Source: Chloroflexota bacterium (GTDB lineage Bacteria > Chloroflexota > Dehalococcoidia > Lucifugimonadales > SAR202-VII-2). From it: a stretch of DNA of 64,000 nucleotides. The stretch lies in contig QEVV01000008.1 of the NCBI GenBank assembly GCA_003228115.1, positions 1-64,000 on the forward strand, in the 5' to 3' direction. Below the pieces are notes generated by a model that was not told the DNA's origin, did not search any database, and saw nothing but the letters and a program-made list of their open reading frames with translations. Position numbers and translations under genes: made by a program. This document shows positions 1-8,873 of this stretch, piece after piece (position 1 is the stretch's first letter; each line of letters begins with the position of its first letter).

Positions 1-942
<942 letters not shown>

Positions 943-1025
943 TTTGCTCTCAAGAGTCTTTCAACTCGTGAGAAATATATCCGTATGCTACTTCGCTTAA
1001 GAGCTTTCTTTCTTTCCACTCTTCT

Positions 1026-1038
1026 ATTGTTAAGGAGC
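1026..1038 (-). promoter_or_regulatory. boxA-like antitermination element in rRNA leader
   Basis: On the minus strand the leader contains GCTCCTTAACAAT. This closely matches the bacterial rrn boxA consensus (TGCTCTTTAACA), which binds NusB/NusE to make rRNA transcription resistant to Rho. It lies between the promoter and the mature 16S 5' end, the expected place. Confidence 0.7.
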
Positions 1039-1075
1039 GCACTACGCCTGACCGACCATTTGTCGGACTCGGCCT

Positions 1076-1103
1076 ATTGTAGCAGGATGTGGGGCAGTGT
1101 CAA
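1076..1103 (-). promoter_or_regulatory. rRNA operon promoter (sigma-70 type)
   Basis: On the minus strand TTGACA (1103-1098) and TACAAT (1081-1076) are separated by 16 bases. This is near-consensus for the housekeeping sigma factor. Transcription would start around 1069, giving a leader of about 125 bases that carries boxA before the 16S gene. Confidence 0.8.
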
Positions 1104-1215
1104 GCGTCTTCGCTTGGCTCTGACCGACGGAGGGAAGGGGTGGATGCGCCCCATTTGGAGCCATCTCATTTGAAGTGAACCTATTATTAGGAAGCCGTGG
1201 CTCGGCGCTTTCACT

Positions 1216-1243
1216 TTGCAAGTAGTCGGCCCTATGGTACGGT
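1216..1243 (+). promoter_or_regulatory. Possible promoter of the methyltransferase gene
   Basis: TTGCAA and TACGGT are separated by 16 bases on the plus strand, 36 bases before the next start codon. The match is moderate. It would make the 16S operon and this gene divergently transcribed. Nothing else is visible in the remaining spacer. Confidence 0.35.
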
Positions 1244-1279
1244 ATCGACTTGGTTGGGAAGGTAAAGTGGAGGTGTCCC

Positions 1280-2098
1280 ATGACGGGAATGGACTTTTCC
1301 TTTAGGCAATTCACACAGCATCCCTTTTACACAGACCTAAACTCGCGCCTTGTGGACTTGTCGCAGATTAGGCCAGGCCAGATTGTCCTTGATTTGGCGT
1401 GTGGCACCGGAGCCGTCACCCGGCTGCTTCTGGAAAAGCTCAAGGGTGCTCAGGAAAGCCTGGTTATAGGCATTGATGCCTCAGCAACCGCCCTTCGGCA
1501 GGCCCGTGAGGACTTGCAGAGCAGCTACGCCAACATGGCGCAGTTCGTTCAGGGCAGAGTGGAGAACCTCTCGCTGGCCGTCCGCCGCTCCGTGGATGCC
1601 GTTTTCCTTTGTAACGCTATTCACATGGTCCCGGATAAGGACACTCTCTTGGGAGAAGTACGGGGAGTTCTTCGGCAAGACGGGACGTTCTCCTTTAATA
1701 GCGCCTTTTATCAGGGCTCAATGATGCCAGGAACGGAGCAGTTCTACCGCCGTTGGATGATGAGGGCCATCCGCATCGTCCGTGACCGCGACGGACTGAC
1801 GACTAGCCGCGAGAAGGTTGAATCCCGCAAGATGCTCTCGCCAGATCAGTACAAGGAATTGCTTGAAAGCAACGGCTTCTCGGTTCTCAGGCAGCGGGTG
1901 GATACGGCCCATATGCCGTTGGAGGCATGGCTGGACATCAGTTCCTTCTCGGACTTTATCAATGGCGCCCTGCCCGGCATCCCGTTGGCCGAGGCCAGCG
2001 CAGCCCTCAAGGACGCGTTGATACAGGTCTTCGACGAACTCAAGCTCAAGACCGTGCCTCGAGGCTGGCTGGAAGTGGTGGCCACTAGGACCGCCTAA
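1280..2098 (+). CDS. Class I SAM-dependent methyltransferase
   Basis: This 272-residue protein has a Rossmann-type methyltransferase core. The SAM-binding motif I (VLDLACGTG, residues 36-44) is followed by an acidic residue ending strand 2 (GIDAS), and a later strand (VDAVFLCNAIHMV) resembles motif post-II/III of small-molecule methyltransferases (Methyltransf_11/25 type). The ATG at 1280 was chosen over an upstream in-frame start because GGAGG lies 6 bases before it. The substrate cannot be told: C-terminal regions of this kind occur in ubiquinone/menaquinone-type and natural-product methyltransferases. It is monocistronic, with its own possible promoter and a strong shared terminator downstream. 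Confidence 0.85.
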   Translation: MTGMDFSFRQFTQHPFYTDLNSRLVDLSQIRPGQIVLDLACGTGAVTRLLLEKLKGAQESLVIGIDASATALRQAREDLQSSYANMAQFVQGRVENLSLAVRRSVDAVFLCNAIHMVPDKDTLLGEVRGVLRQDGTFSFNSAFYQGSMMPGTEQFYRRWMMRAIRIVRDRDGLTTSREKVESRKMLSPDQYKELLESNGFSVLRQRVDTAHMPLEAWLDISSFSDFINGALPGIPLAEASAALKDALIQVFDELKLKTVPRGWLEVVATRTA

Positions 2099-2113
2099 GG
2101 CCCCATCATTGGA

Positions 2114-2160
2114 ACATAAGAGAAGCCCCGGCCTATTGCAGGCCGGGGCTTCTCTTATGT
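2114..2160. terminator. Bidirectional hairpin terminator
   Basis: A perfect 21-bp stem (2114-2134 with 2140-2160) surrounds a 5-base loop. It sits between convergent genes, a methyltransferase on the left and a PrpD-like gene on the right. The A/T-rich outer stem can supply a U-rich tail in both directions. Confidence 0.85.
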
Positions 2161-2182
2161 TGCGACAAACCTTTGATCGATC

Positions 2183-3559
2183 TTACGGCCGCAAAAGCCG
2201 CGTAAGATCTGACACTGAGTTCAGATCATCGATCCCGTGAGCGGCTTCGATGATCCTCGACGCCCCGTCCGACCCGACAACGCCCTCAGCAAGGTCGCGA
2301 AACTTTGCTTCCAAGCCTGCCCAGTTCACCGGGTTCTCCGGTTCGCCTAACGGGCTGAGCGTTTCCTCGACCACGGTCTCCCCGCTCTTCGTCAGGACGG
2401 ACACCCTTCCTCCGAAGCGAGGCAGGGTGTCATCAATCTGGACGCTGGTCCTGCCCATGAGATCGACCACGTCCGCATCCTGCAGCCGATCATAGGCTGC
2501 CCAGCCGAACTTGGAGTCGCGTGCCGTGACTGAGGCGGCGAAGTAAGCGCTGAACTGGCCATCAACTACGCTGGTGGGCCGTTGGCGCTCCTCCGGAGGC
2601 TCGCCGACAATGGCGTACCCTGGCGCGGATATGGTCAGTTCCATCGACTGGATGTCCTCTGCCCTCACTCTGCCCGTCCTGACAAGCGCTAGGACCCCGT
2701 CTATCAGGCTGTGGTTGTAGCGGCAGGACGGATATGGCTTGACGCCGGTATGGGTCACTTCAAACACGTCGCCCAAACCCTCAAGGGCACGGTTAGCATC
2801 GTAGCCACCCTCTGTGTACAGCTCGTAGTAGCCAAGCCGTCCTTCCAGCGCTCGGTCCGGCCCAAGAAAGCCGCGCTTGGCGTAGGTCAAAGCGTAGATG
2901 GCGTTGTGGGCTGCGAGCCCTACCTGAATGCGTTTGCTCCAAGCGCCTCCTTCAAGGAAGGCCATGGTGCCCGCAGCTTGATTCAGAGCCATGCCCAAGG
3001 CGTTTAGGGTTTGTCCCCTGTCCAAACCCATCAGCCGGGCACCGGCCGCCACCGCGCCGAAGATGCCTGTTGTTGGTGTGGGATGAAAGCCCCGTTTATG
3101 GACGGAAGCTCCGTGGGCGTTGCCGGCCTTGGCAACAAAATCGTAACCCATGATGGCGGCGTCCAAAAAGGCGCGCCCAGAGACGCCCTCTCGTTCCCCA
3201 ATAGCCAGTAACGTGGAGAACAGAGGCGACCCGATGTGAATCACCGACTCCACATGGGTGTCATCGAAGTCCATGGAATGAGCAAACGTCCCATTGAGAA
3301 GGGCGGCGAAGTGGGCAGGATAACCCGTGGCCTCACCAGCGACGGTGCAGTTTCCTTCTGCGCCGCAAAGGAGGTCGTGGGTGCCGGATAGCACCGTAGC
3401 TGTGGAGTCAGAAAATTGGCGCCCTCCAATAGCGACGGCCAAGAAGTCCAACAGCAGCATCTTGCCAGCATCCCGGGCTTCCTTCGGAATGCTGGCGCTG
3501 GGAAAAGTTAGCGTGTGGTCCGTTAAGGTCTCCGTAACCCTTGGTGTCGCCATTGTCAT
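2183..3559 (-). CDS. MmgE/PrpD family protein
   Basis: This 458-residue protein belongs to the MmgE/PrpD fold, which includes 2-methylcitrate dehydratase, cis-aconitate decarboxylase and related lyases. The length is typical. Family-like segments include the N-terminal LLLDFLAVAIGG, the central HPTPTTGIFGAVAAGARL and a C-terminal VKPYPSCRYNHSLIDG stretch. It overlaps the stop of the upstream PrpB-like gene by 4 bases (ATGA), so the two are translationally coupled. The context points to a 2-methylcitrate-like or other dicarboxylate route. No methylcitrate synthase is nearby, and many members of this family have unknown substrates, so PrpD itself should not be assumed. The ATG at 3559 follows GGGAGG closely; the in-frame ATG two codons later is an alternative. 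Confidence 0.88.
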   Translation of the reverse strand: MTMATPRVTETLTDHTLTFPSASIPKEARDAGKMLLLDFLAVAIGGRQFSDSTATVLSGTHDLLCGAEGNCTVAGEATGYPAHFAALLNGTFAHSMDFDDTHVESVIHIGSPLFSTLLAIGEREGVSGRAFLDAAIMGYDFVAKAGNAHGASVHKRGFHPTPTTGIFGAVAAGARLMGLDRGQTLNALGMALNQAAGTMAFLEGGAWSKRIQVGLAAHNAIYALTYAKRGFLGPDRALEGRLGYYELYTEGGYDANRALEGLGDVFEVTHTGVKPYPSCRYNHSLIDGVLALVRTGRVRAEDIQSMELTISAPGYAIVGEPPEERQRPTSVVDGQFSAYFAASVTARDSKFGWAAYDRLQDADVVDLMGRTSVQIDDTLPRFGGRVSVLTKSGETVVEETLSPLGEPENPVNWAGLEAKFRDLAEGVVGSDGASRIIEAAHGIDDLNSVSDLTRLLRP

Positions 3560-4428
3560 GAAGAACCTCCCTCTGGCTGATTGGTGGCGTAGCGCCGTTC
3601 CATCTCGTCGATCTCATCCTTGCCGAGCAGCCGAGCTATCTTGGTGCGTAACTCAAAAGTGTCTGGGTAGTCCGCTGGATCAAGCTGGCCCGTGTCCTTT
3701 AGTTCCTGGTACTGGCTTCTGTACCAGTGGTAGGACCGGAACATGGGGCCTCGGTGGATCTGAATCTTAAACCCTAGCTTTCCGACATCGCCAGCCGCGA
3801 ACTGGTCACCGTTGAGCAGCCGGGGCACGTCGGCAAGCTCCTTGGCATAAGTGTGCAGGTCGTTATCAGTACGAATCCCGTCGACGAAGATCAAGTCGGC
3901 GCCCGCTTCGCGGAAGGCCCGGCAACGAATAACCGTTTCTTCCCAACCAACAACGGCCAACGCATCCGTCCTTGCGATGATAACGAAGTCTGGGTCCTGC
4001 CGGGCATCCACGGCAGCTCTGACTTTTTGAACAGCCTCGTCCAGTGGAATAACGTCCTTGCCTTCAAAGAAGCCGCACCGCTTAGGGTCCACCTGATCTT
4101 CGATGTGAATGCCAGCGACGCCTGCGCTTTCATGGAGGCGTACGGTGCGCCAGACGTTGATGGCATTGCCATAGCCGGTGTCGGCATCGCAGATAAGCGG
4201 CGCTGAGATTCGTTGCGCTATACGCGTAGCGTTGGCGACCATCTCTGTCTGAGTGAGCAATCCCAGGTCTGGATAGCCGTAGGTCATTGAGGTAACGAAC
4301 CCACCCATGTAAATAGCTTCGAAGCCAACGTCCTCAGCAATGCGGGCTGTGAAGGCGTCATAGACGAAGGGGGCTAGGAGAAGGCTATCCCTGGCCAAGA
4401 GTTGGCGTAATTGCGTGGTGGGCTTCAA
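3556..4428 (-). CDS. Isocitrate lyase/PEP mutase superfamily lyase (PrpB-like)
   Basis: This 290-residue TIM-barrel protein carries the metal-binding motif ICDADTGYGN (residues 79-88), the IHIEDQ strand (108-112) and the loop PKRCGF (115-120). The loop cysteine, Cys118, is the catalytic residue of methylisocitrate and isocitrate lyases and is absent from true PEP mutases, so a C-C lyase or decarboxylase is more likely than a phosphonomutase. The usual loop is KRCGH; here the histidine is Phe. It is the first gene of a two-gene operon with the PrpD-like gene. Possible roles are methylisocitrate lyase, oxaloacetate decarboxylase or cleavage of a 2,3-disubstituted malate or citrate. Confidence 0.87.
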   Translation of the reverse strand: MKPTTQLRQLLARDSLLLAPFVYDAFTARIAEDVGFEAIYMGGFVTSMTYGYPDLGLLTQTEMVANATRIAQRISAPLICDADTGYGNAINVWRTVRLHESAGVAGIHIEDQVDPKRCGFFEGKDVIPLDEAVQKVRAAVDARQDPDFVIIARTDALAVVGWEETVIRCRAFREAGADLIFVDGIRTDNDLHTYAKELADVPRLLNGDQFAAGDVGKLGFKIQIHRGPMFRSYHWYRSQYQELKDTGQLDPADYPDTFELRTKIARLLGKDEIDEMERRYATNQPEGGSS

Positions 4429-4470
4429 GCGAACCTCAGATCGGGGATTCGGGGAGTGCCGCTAGTGCCA

Positions 4471-4491
4471 GGGCGGGTCACGGACCCGCCC
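4471..4491. repeat. Dispersed palindrome, GGGCGGGT type
   Basis: An 8-bp perfect stem (GGGCGGGT with ACCCGCCC) flanks a 5-base loop, followed on the plus strand by CTACCA. A close relative with the same CCCCTACCA flank is present at 25332-25357. It may also act as a weak terminator for nadE, whose stop codon lies just to the right. Confidence 0.5.
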
Positions 4492-4508
4492 CTACCAAAA
4501 GGCGCGTT

Positions 4509-6245
4509 TTAGAAGTGGCGGTACTTGTTCACGATTGGCAGCCGCCTATCGCGGCCAAATGCCCTGGGGGTGATCTTGACGCCTGGCGGCGCTTGGCGGC
4601 GCTTGTACTCGTTGCGGTCCACCATTGAGATGACCCTCTTTACTATCTCGGCGTCGTGGCCCACGTCGACCATGTCCTCAAAGCTCCAGTCCTCCTCCAC
4701 ATAGGCCCGAATGATGGGGTCAAGTACGGAGTAGGGAGGCAGAGAGTCTTCGTCCTTCTGATTCTCCCGCAGCTCGGCGGTCGGCGCCTTGATCATGACG
4801 TTATCGGGGATGACGGCCACGGGTCCCTTGGAATTGCGATACTCCGATGCTTCATAGACCAAGGTCTTAGGCACATCTTTGAGGGCGGCGAAACCTCCGG
4901 CCATGTCGCCGTAGAGGGTGGCGTAGCCGGTGGCCATCTCGCTCTTGTTGCCGGTCGTAAGCACCATCCACCCGAACTTGTTGGAGATGCCCATGAGGAT
5001 GTTGCCCCGGATTCTCGCCTGAAGGTTTTCCTCGGCCACTCCGCTCTCAGTGCCCGCAAAAGTCTCACTAAGAACGTCCAGGATTGCCGTAAAAGGCCCT
5101 TCGATAGGAATGGTCCAGAGGTCCATTCCCAGGTTCTTGCAGGTGACGGCGGCATCGACTTCGCTGGGCTCTGACGTGTATCGGGAGGGCATAGAGACGC
5201 CTTGGACATTTTCCTTGCCGAGGGCATCTACTGCGATGGCCGCTGTCAGACTCGAGTCGATACCACCGGACATGCCGATAAGTACTCGCTTGAAGCCGGA
5301 TTTCTGAACGTAGTCCCGCACCCCTAGGACGAGTGCTTCGTATACTTCGGCCGCGCCTTCGTAGCGCTGGGGCTTAGCCTGAGGGAGCGGGCTCGGAGTT
5401 GTGCCTCTCGGGCTGGCGTCGGGGACATGAATGACCTTGGGCTGGCCAATCTCACCAACGGCAATGGGCGCCTTGCGAACCCGGGGGTCCTTGAGCCGGT
5501 GCCGGAACACGCCCTCCACGTTGAGGTCGGCGACGACGAGGTCTTCCTCGAACTGGTGCCCAGCCGCCACGCATTCACCCTCGGGGTCGAAGATGAGGCT
5601 TGCGCCGTCAAAGACCAACTCATCTTGGCCGCCCACCATATTGACGTAGGCGAGGAACAGTTGGTTATCAGACGCCCGGGTGGCCAGCATGCGTTCCCTG
5701 AAATCGCGCTTGCCAGCGTGAAAGGGTGAAGAGTTGATATTGACGATGACCTCAGCGCCGGCTCGTTGTTGCACGGCCGTGGGACCACCCGCATACCAGA
5801 TGTCCTCACAGACGTTAACCCCGATAGCGACGCCATCAATGACGTACACAGGGCAGGTGGTACCCGCTTTGAAATAGCGTTCCTCGTCGAAGACGCCATA
5901 GTTGGGCAGGAAGATCTTGTGATAAACCCCGACAAGTGACCCGTTATGGGCCACGGCGGCGGCGTTGTAGGCTTCTCCCTGCGCGTCGACGAAGCCAACG
6001 ACCACGGTCATGCCGCGAGACGCCGCGATCACCCGGTCCAGACAGGCGCGGCTGTCACGAAAAAAGTGGGCTTTGAAGAGCAGGTCTTCCGGCGGGTAGC
6101 CGGTCAGAGCGAGTTCGGGGAAGGCCACGAGGTCAGCTTCCACGCCGCGGGCCCGTTCGATCCACTCCAGGACCTTTGCAGTGTTGCCCTCCAGATCGCC
6201 CACGGTGGTGTTGATCTGGGCCATTGCCAAGCGTAGTGTTCGCAC
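4509..6245 (-). CDS. nadE: Glutamine-dependent NAD+ synthetase
   Basis: This two-domain enzyme of 578 residues makes NAD+ from deamido-NAD+, ATP and glutamine. The N-terminal nitrilase-like glutaminase domain shows the Glu-Lys-Cys triad in AFPELALTGYP, YHKIFLPNYG and GVNVCEDIW. The C-terminal ATP-pyrophosphatase domain has the PP-loop SGGIDSS. The reading frame extends upstream as far as 6413, but that part crosses a terminator and the end of the next gene. The GTG at 6245 gives the expected N-terminus (RTLRLAMAQINTTVGDLEG) and is chosen. AGGAGG lies 12-13 bases before it, rather far, so the ATG at 6221 remains possible. Confidence 0.95.
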   Translation of the reverse strand: MRTLRLAMAQINTTVGDLEGNTAKVLEWIERARGVEADLVAFPELALTGYPPEDLLFKAHFFRDSRACLDRVIAASRGMTVVVGFVDAQGEAYNAAAVAHNGSLVGVYHKIFLPNYGVFDEERYFKAGTTCPVYVIDGVAIGVNVCEDIWYAGGPTAVQQRAGAEVIVNINSSPFHAGKRDFRERMLATRASDNQLFLAYVNMVGGQDELVFDGASLIFDPEGECVAAGHQFEEDLVVADLNVEGVFRHRLKDPRVRKAPIAVGEIGQPKVIHVPDASPRGTTPSPLPQAKPQRYEGAAEVYEALVLGVRDYVQKSGFKRVLIGMSGGIDSSLTAAIAVDALGKENVQGVSMPSRYTSEPSEVDAAVTCKNLGMDLWTIPIEGPFTAILDVLSETFAGTESGVAEENLQARIRGNILMGISNKFGWMVLTTGNKSEMATGYATLYGDMAGGFAALKDVPKTLVYEASEYRNSKGPVAVIPDNVMIKAPTAELRENQKDEDSLPPYSVLDPIIRAYVEEDWSFEDMVDVGHDAEIVKRVISMVDRNEYKRRQAPPGVKITPRAFGRDRRLPIVNKYRHF

Positions 6246-6284
6246 GGCTTTAGGGAGCCTCCTGTGCAGGTTGAACTGGCTGGA

Positions 6285-6312
6285 AGTATAGCATAGCCAC
6301 GCCTGGGGCCAA
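6285..6312 (-). promoter_or_regulatory. Possible nadE promoter
   Basis: On the minus strand TTGGCC and TATACT are separated by 16 bases. They lie between the upstream gene's terminator and the nadE start, so nadE has room for its own transcription start near 6278. Confidence 0.45.
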
Positions 6313-6321
6313 GACACAAAG

Positions 6322-6355
6322 CAAGGGAGGGCCCGCCATGCTGGGCCCTCCCTTG
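6322..6355 (-). terminator. Hairpin terminator
   Basis: A perfect 13-bp GC-rich stem (6322-6334 with 6343-6355) is followed on the minus strand by CTTTGTGTCTT. It lies 24 bases past the stop of the secreted-protein gene and separates it from nadE. Confidence 0.75.
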
Positions 6356-6378
6356 AAATCCGTTCACGGGAACCAATG

Positions 6379-6816
6379 CTAGAAGAGATCCACCCGCAGC
6401 AGAATGTTTCCATCGATATCGACGAGAACCGGGCCGCCAGTTACGGGGACGACGTCACAGAACACCGGGGGCAACCCCAGATCTGGCCCCTTGACAATGC
6501 GGACCTCCTGACAAAACAGTATCAAGGCTCCGGGGGGGAAGCCCGGGACCGGGTCTGGACTCCAAAACACCGGCGTTACATGCAGCACAATCTGGCCGTT
6601 GGGCGAGCTGGCGATGATGTTCCCTGCCATAGTGCCGCCGGCGAAGAGGGTCGCTCCGCCTTGGGCGCTCTGGAGGAAGTTAGCAGGGCCCAGCCAAGCG
6701 ATGCTGGCAGTGCCGGCTACCTTTTTGTCACCGTTGGCTGACGCCGCCACTGTAGAGGCGGTAATGGCCGAGACAAGTGCGACCAAGGCGATCAATATGA
6801 GCAGTTTCTTTTTCAT
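6379..6816 (-). CDS. Small secreted protein of unknown function
   Basis: This 145-residue protein begins with a classical signal peptide: MKKK, a hydrophobic stretch LLILIALVALVSAI, then Ala-rich residues ending near AASA. The mature part is about 115 residues, low in charge and rich in Gly, Pro and beta-branched residues, with two cysteines (LFCQEV and VFCDVV) that could form a disulphide. I do not recognise the family. The ATG at 6816 has GGAGG 8 bases upstream; a start five codons earlier lies inside this ribosome-binding site region. It is flanked by its own terminator and appears monocistronic. Confidence 0.72.
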   Translation of the reverse strand: MKKKLLILIALVALVSAITASTVAASANGDKKVAGTASIAWLGPANFLQSAQGGATLFAGGTMAGNIIASSPNGQIVLHVTPVFWSPDPVPGFPPGALILFCQEVRIVKGPDLGLPPVFCDVVPVTGGPVLVDIDGNILLRVDLF

Positions 6817-7132
6817 TACGAGAACCTCCAAGGATTAGAATCGCAGTATCAATCGGTTGAGTCCTCGCTCAACGAAGCCACGGTAGGTCGGCGAAACGAC
6901 AGCCGTCAAGATAGATAGGTTCCGGATTATTGCTCTCATTCAGGCCCGGCCTGCCTAGCACCAACGCCACTCTTCGGGTTGTTTGACGTTTCTAACAATG
7001 GCGGCGCTTTGACTTCATGTCACCTTGATTCCATCATGTCGTTTAGCATGGGGCCATGGGAATGTCCAGGATCCTCTACAACCTGCCTTTCGCTAGCGGG
7101 TGGCAATAACTCCGGCCGAAGAGGAGCACCAA
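6817..7132. other. Intergenic region between divergent genes
   Basis: About 315 bases without a convincing ORF or hairpin. On the plus strand TTGACT (7009-7014) and CATCAT (7032-7037) with a 17-base spacer could be a weak promoter for the homocysteine methyltransferase. No riboswitch could be recognised. Confidence 0.4.
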
Positions 7133-8038
7133 ATGACAGAGCTTGAAGATCGGATCAAAAAGGGCGATCTCATCATCTTGGATGGAGGCACCGGCTCGGA
7201 GTTGGAGCGAAGGGGGATTGCCCTCACACGGCAGACCTGGAGTGCGGCAGGCCTTCTTAACCGGAGCGACCTCGTGCAAGAGATTCACAGGGATTACATT
7301 GCTGCGGGGGCTGACGTCATCATCACCAATACCTTTGCTACGTGCCGGCACTGGCTTGACGCCTCCGGTCTGGGCGACCGCACCCGGGAGCTGAACGAGG
7401 CGGCGGTGACCGCGGCCCAGGAGGCGCGAAGAGAATCAGAGGCCGACCGTGACGTTTGGATCGCTGGCTCCATATCCACGAATTGGCCGCGCCGGGACGG
7501 CTACAAGGGTCCTAGCGAGACTCAGGCCAAGGCCAACTACAGGGAGCAATCCGAGATTCTGGCGGAAGGCGGCGTCGATTTGATCGCGTTGGAGATGATG
7601 AGAGACATCGAGCAGACGGGTTTCGCTCTCGAAGCCGCTTTGGCGACCGATCTTCCTGTTTGGGTAGGCTTCAGCTGCGGGGCGAAGGAGGGGGAGGACG
7701 TTCGCCTGGGTGGCTACGATGGTGAGACGCATCTGCTGTCCGAAGGACTGAAACTACTCGAAGACAAAGGCGTGGCGCTGGTTGCGATCATGCATACAAT
7801 CGCCCAAGAAACGATGCCTGCGCTTCAAGTAGTCAAGGAGCAATGGGGTGGGCCGGTTGGGGCCTATCCTCACACAGGAAGTTCCTCTTGGGATTCGGGG
7901 TACCAGAGAGGCACGGTCAGTCCGGAAGACTTTCTAGACGCTGCCAGGCAATGGGTTAGTATGGGTGTGCAGGCCGTGGGCGGCTGTTGCGGCATCGGCC
8001 CGGAACACATCCGGCTGCTGCGAGAGGGCCTGCTCTAG
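7133..8038 (+). CDS. Homocysteine S-methyltransferase family protein
   Basis: This 301-residue single-domain protein is of the betaine-homocysteine/S-methylmethionine-homocysteine methyltransferase family. These enzymes transfer a methyl group to homocysteine bound to Zn2+. The zinc cysteines are visible in VGFSCGAKEG and in the C-terminal GGCCGIGPEHI. The N-terminus (ILDGGTGSELERRG) is the typical first barrel strand. The ATG at 7133 is preferred because GAGGAG lies 6 bases before it; an in-frame GTG at 7100 precedes this site. The methyl donor cannot be told from sequence, and no B12- or folate-binding domains are attached. It converges with the next gene, and the two stops overlap by 4 bases. 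Confidence 0.9.
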   Translation: MTELEDRIKKGDLIILDGGTGSELERRGIALTRQTWSAAGLLNRSDLVQEIHRDYIAAGADVIITNTFATCRHWLDASGLGDRTRELNEAAVTAAQEARRESEADRDVWIAGSISTNWPRRDGYKGPSETQAKANYREQSEILAEGGVDLIALEMMRDIEQTGFALEAALATDLPVWVGFSCGAKEGEDVRLGGYDGETHLLSEGLKLLEDKGVALVAIMHTIAQETMPALQVVKEQWGGPVGAYPHTGSSSWDSGYQRGTVSPEDFLDAARQWVSMGVQAVGGCCGIGPEHIRLLREGLL

Positions 8039-8823
8039 GTCGTGGGTAGGAACTCACTGTCCGGCTGGATGGCGGACTGGAACCGGCAAATGAGTTGGTC
8101 GTTCTTCCAGGCCCCTGACGTGACTTCGCGGCAGAAATCCACCATCAGCCGCCAGGACTGGGCGGTGGTCTCTGGCTTGTAGCGGCCGTCGGTGGCGGTG
8201 TTGTTCATCCAGGCGTGGGGCGCGCCTGGGAAGAGATGAATCTGGTAGCTCTTCCTGTTCTGCTCAAGCATGTGCCTGAACGTCCAAACGTTGGGCAGGG
8301 GCACTAGGTGGTCCAACTCGCCGAACGCGCCGAACACGGGGCTGGAGATGCGCGGGATCAGGCTCACCACCGATTCCTGACCCTTCTCCGACGGTTCGAA
8401 GTCGCGGGGATAAATACCTCCGTGGTAGACCACCGCACCGCTCAGATGGCGACCGTGTGCAGACAGGATCAGTGGTGTCCGCCCCGTCTGGCAGAAGCCG
8501 GCCATGACGATGCGGTCGGCGTCGGCAAAAGCTAGGCCCCGAATGTAGCCCACCAGTTCATCGAAGTCTGTCAGGCTATCTGCGTCAGTGAGATCACCAC
8601 GGGACTGGCCTGCCGCGATTGCCTCGCGTTGGTCGCTCTGCCGATGGAAGAAGTCGGGCAGAAAGGAAGCGAAACCTTCATCGGCGATCCGCTGGGCCTG
8701 GTCGAAGGTGTGCTGCACGGGACCGTAGCGCTCATGAAGCATGATGAACGTTGGGAAGGGGCCCGGTCCCTCTGGGTGAGCGCTCCACACCCGCATGCCA
8801 CTTGCCAATGTTTCTTCGTGCAA
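8035..8823 (-). CDS. Dienelactone hydrolase family protein, copy 1
   Basis: This 262-residue alpha/beta hydrolase has the dienelactone hydrolase triad Cys111 (GFCQTGR), Asp171 (GELDHL) and His203 (PHAWMN), with Glu31 in LHERYG. These are the same type and spacing as in bacterial carboxymethylenebutenolidases. Such enzymes open lactone rings late in aromatic degradation, though many family members have other ester substrates. A paralogue of identical length lies immediately upstream, with a 50-base gap, so the pair is a tandem duplication and probably one operon. The presence of ring-hydroxylating oxygenases elsewhere in the window fits a role in aromatic catabolism, but that link is inferred. 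Confidence 0.9.
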   Translation of the reverse strand: MHEETLASGMRVWSAHPEGPGPFPTFIMLHERYGPVQHTFDQAQRIADEGFASFLPDFFHRQSDQREAIAAGQSRGDLTDADSLTDFDELVGYIRGLAFADADRIVMAGFCQTGRTPLILSAHGRHLSGAVVYHGGIYPRDFEPSEKGQESVVSLIPRISSPVFGAFGELDHLVPLPNVWTFRHMLEQNRKSYQIHLFPGAPHAWMNNTATDGRYKPETTAQSWRLMVDFCREVTSGAWKNDQLICRFQSAIQPDSEFLPTT

Positions 8824-8873
8824 GGCTCCCTCCGTAGGTCAAAGCGGTTCCGGCGTACCGTTTTCCGCCGAAG

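Noticed and set aside
6246-6413. N-terminal extension of nadE
   Set aside because: The extension crosses a terminator hairpin and the end of the upstream gene, and looks unlike any NAD synthetase N-terminus.
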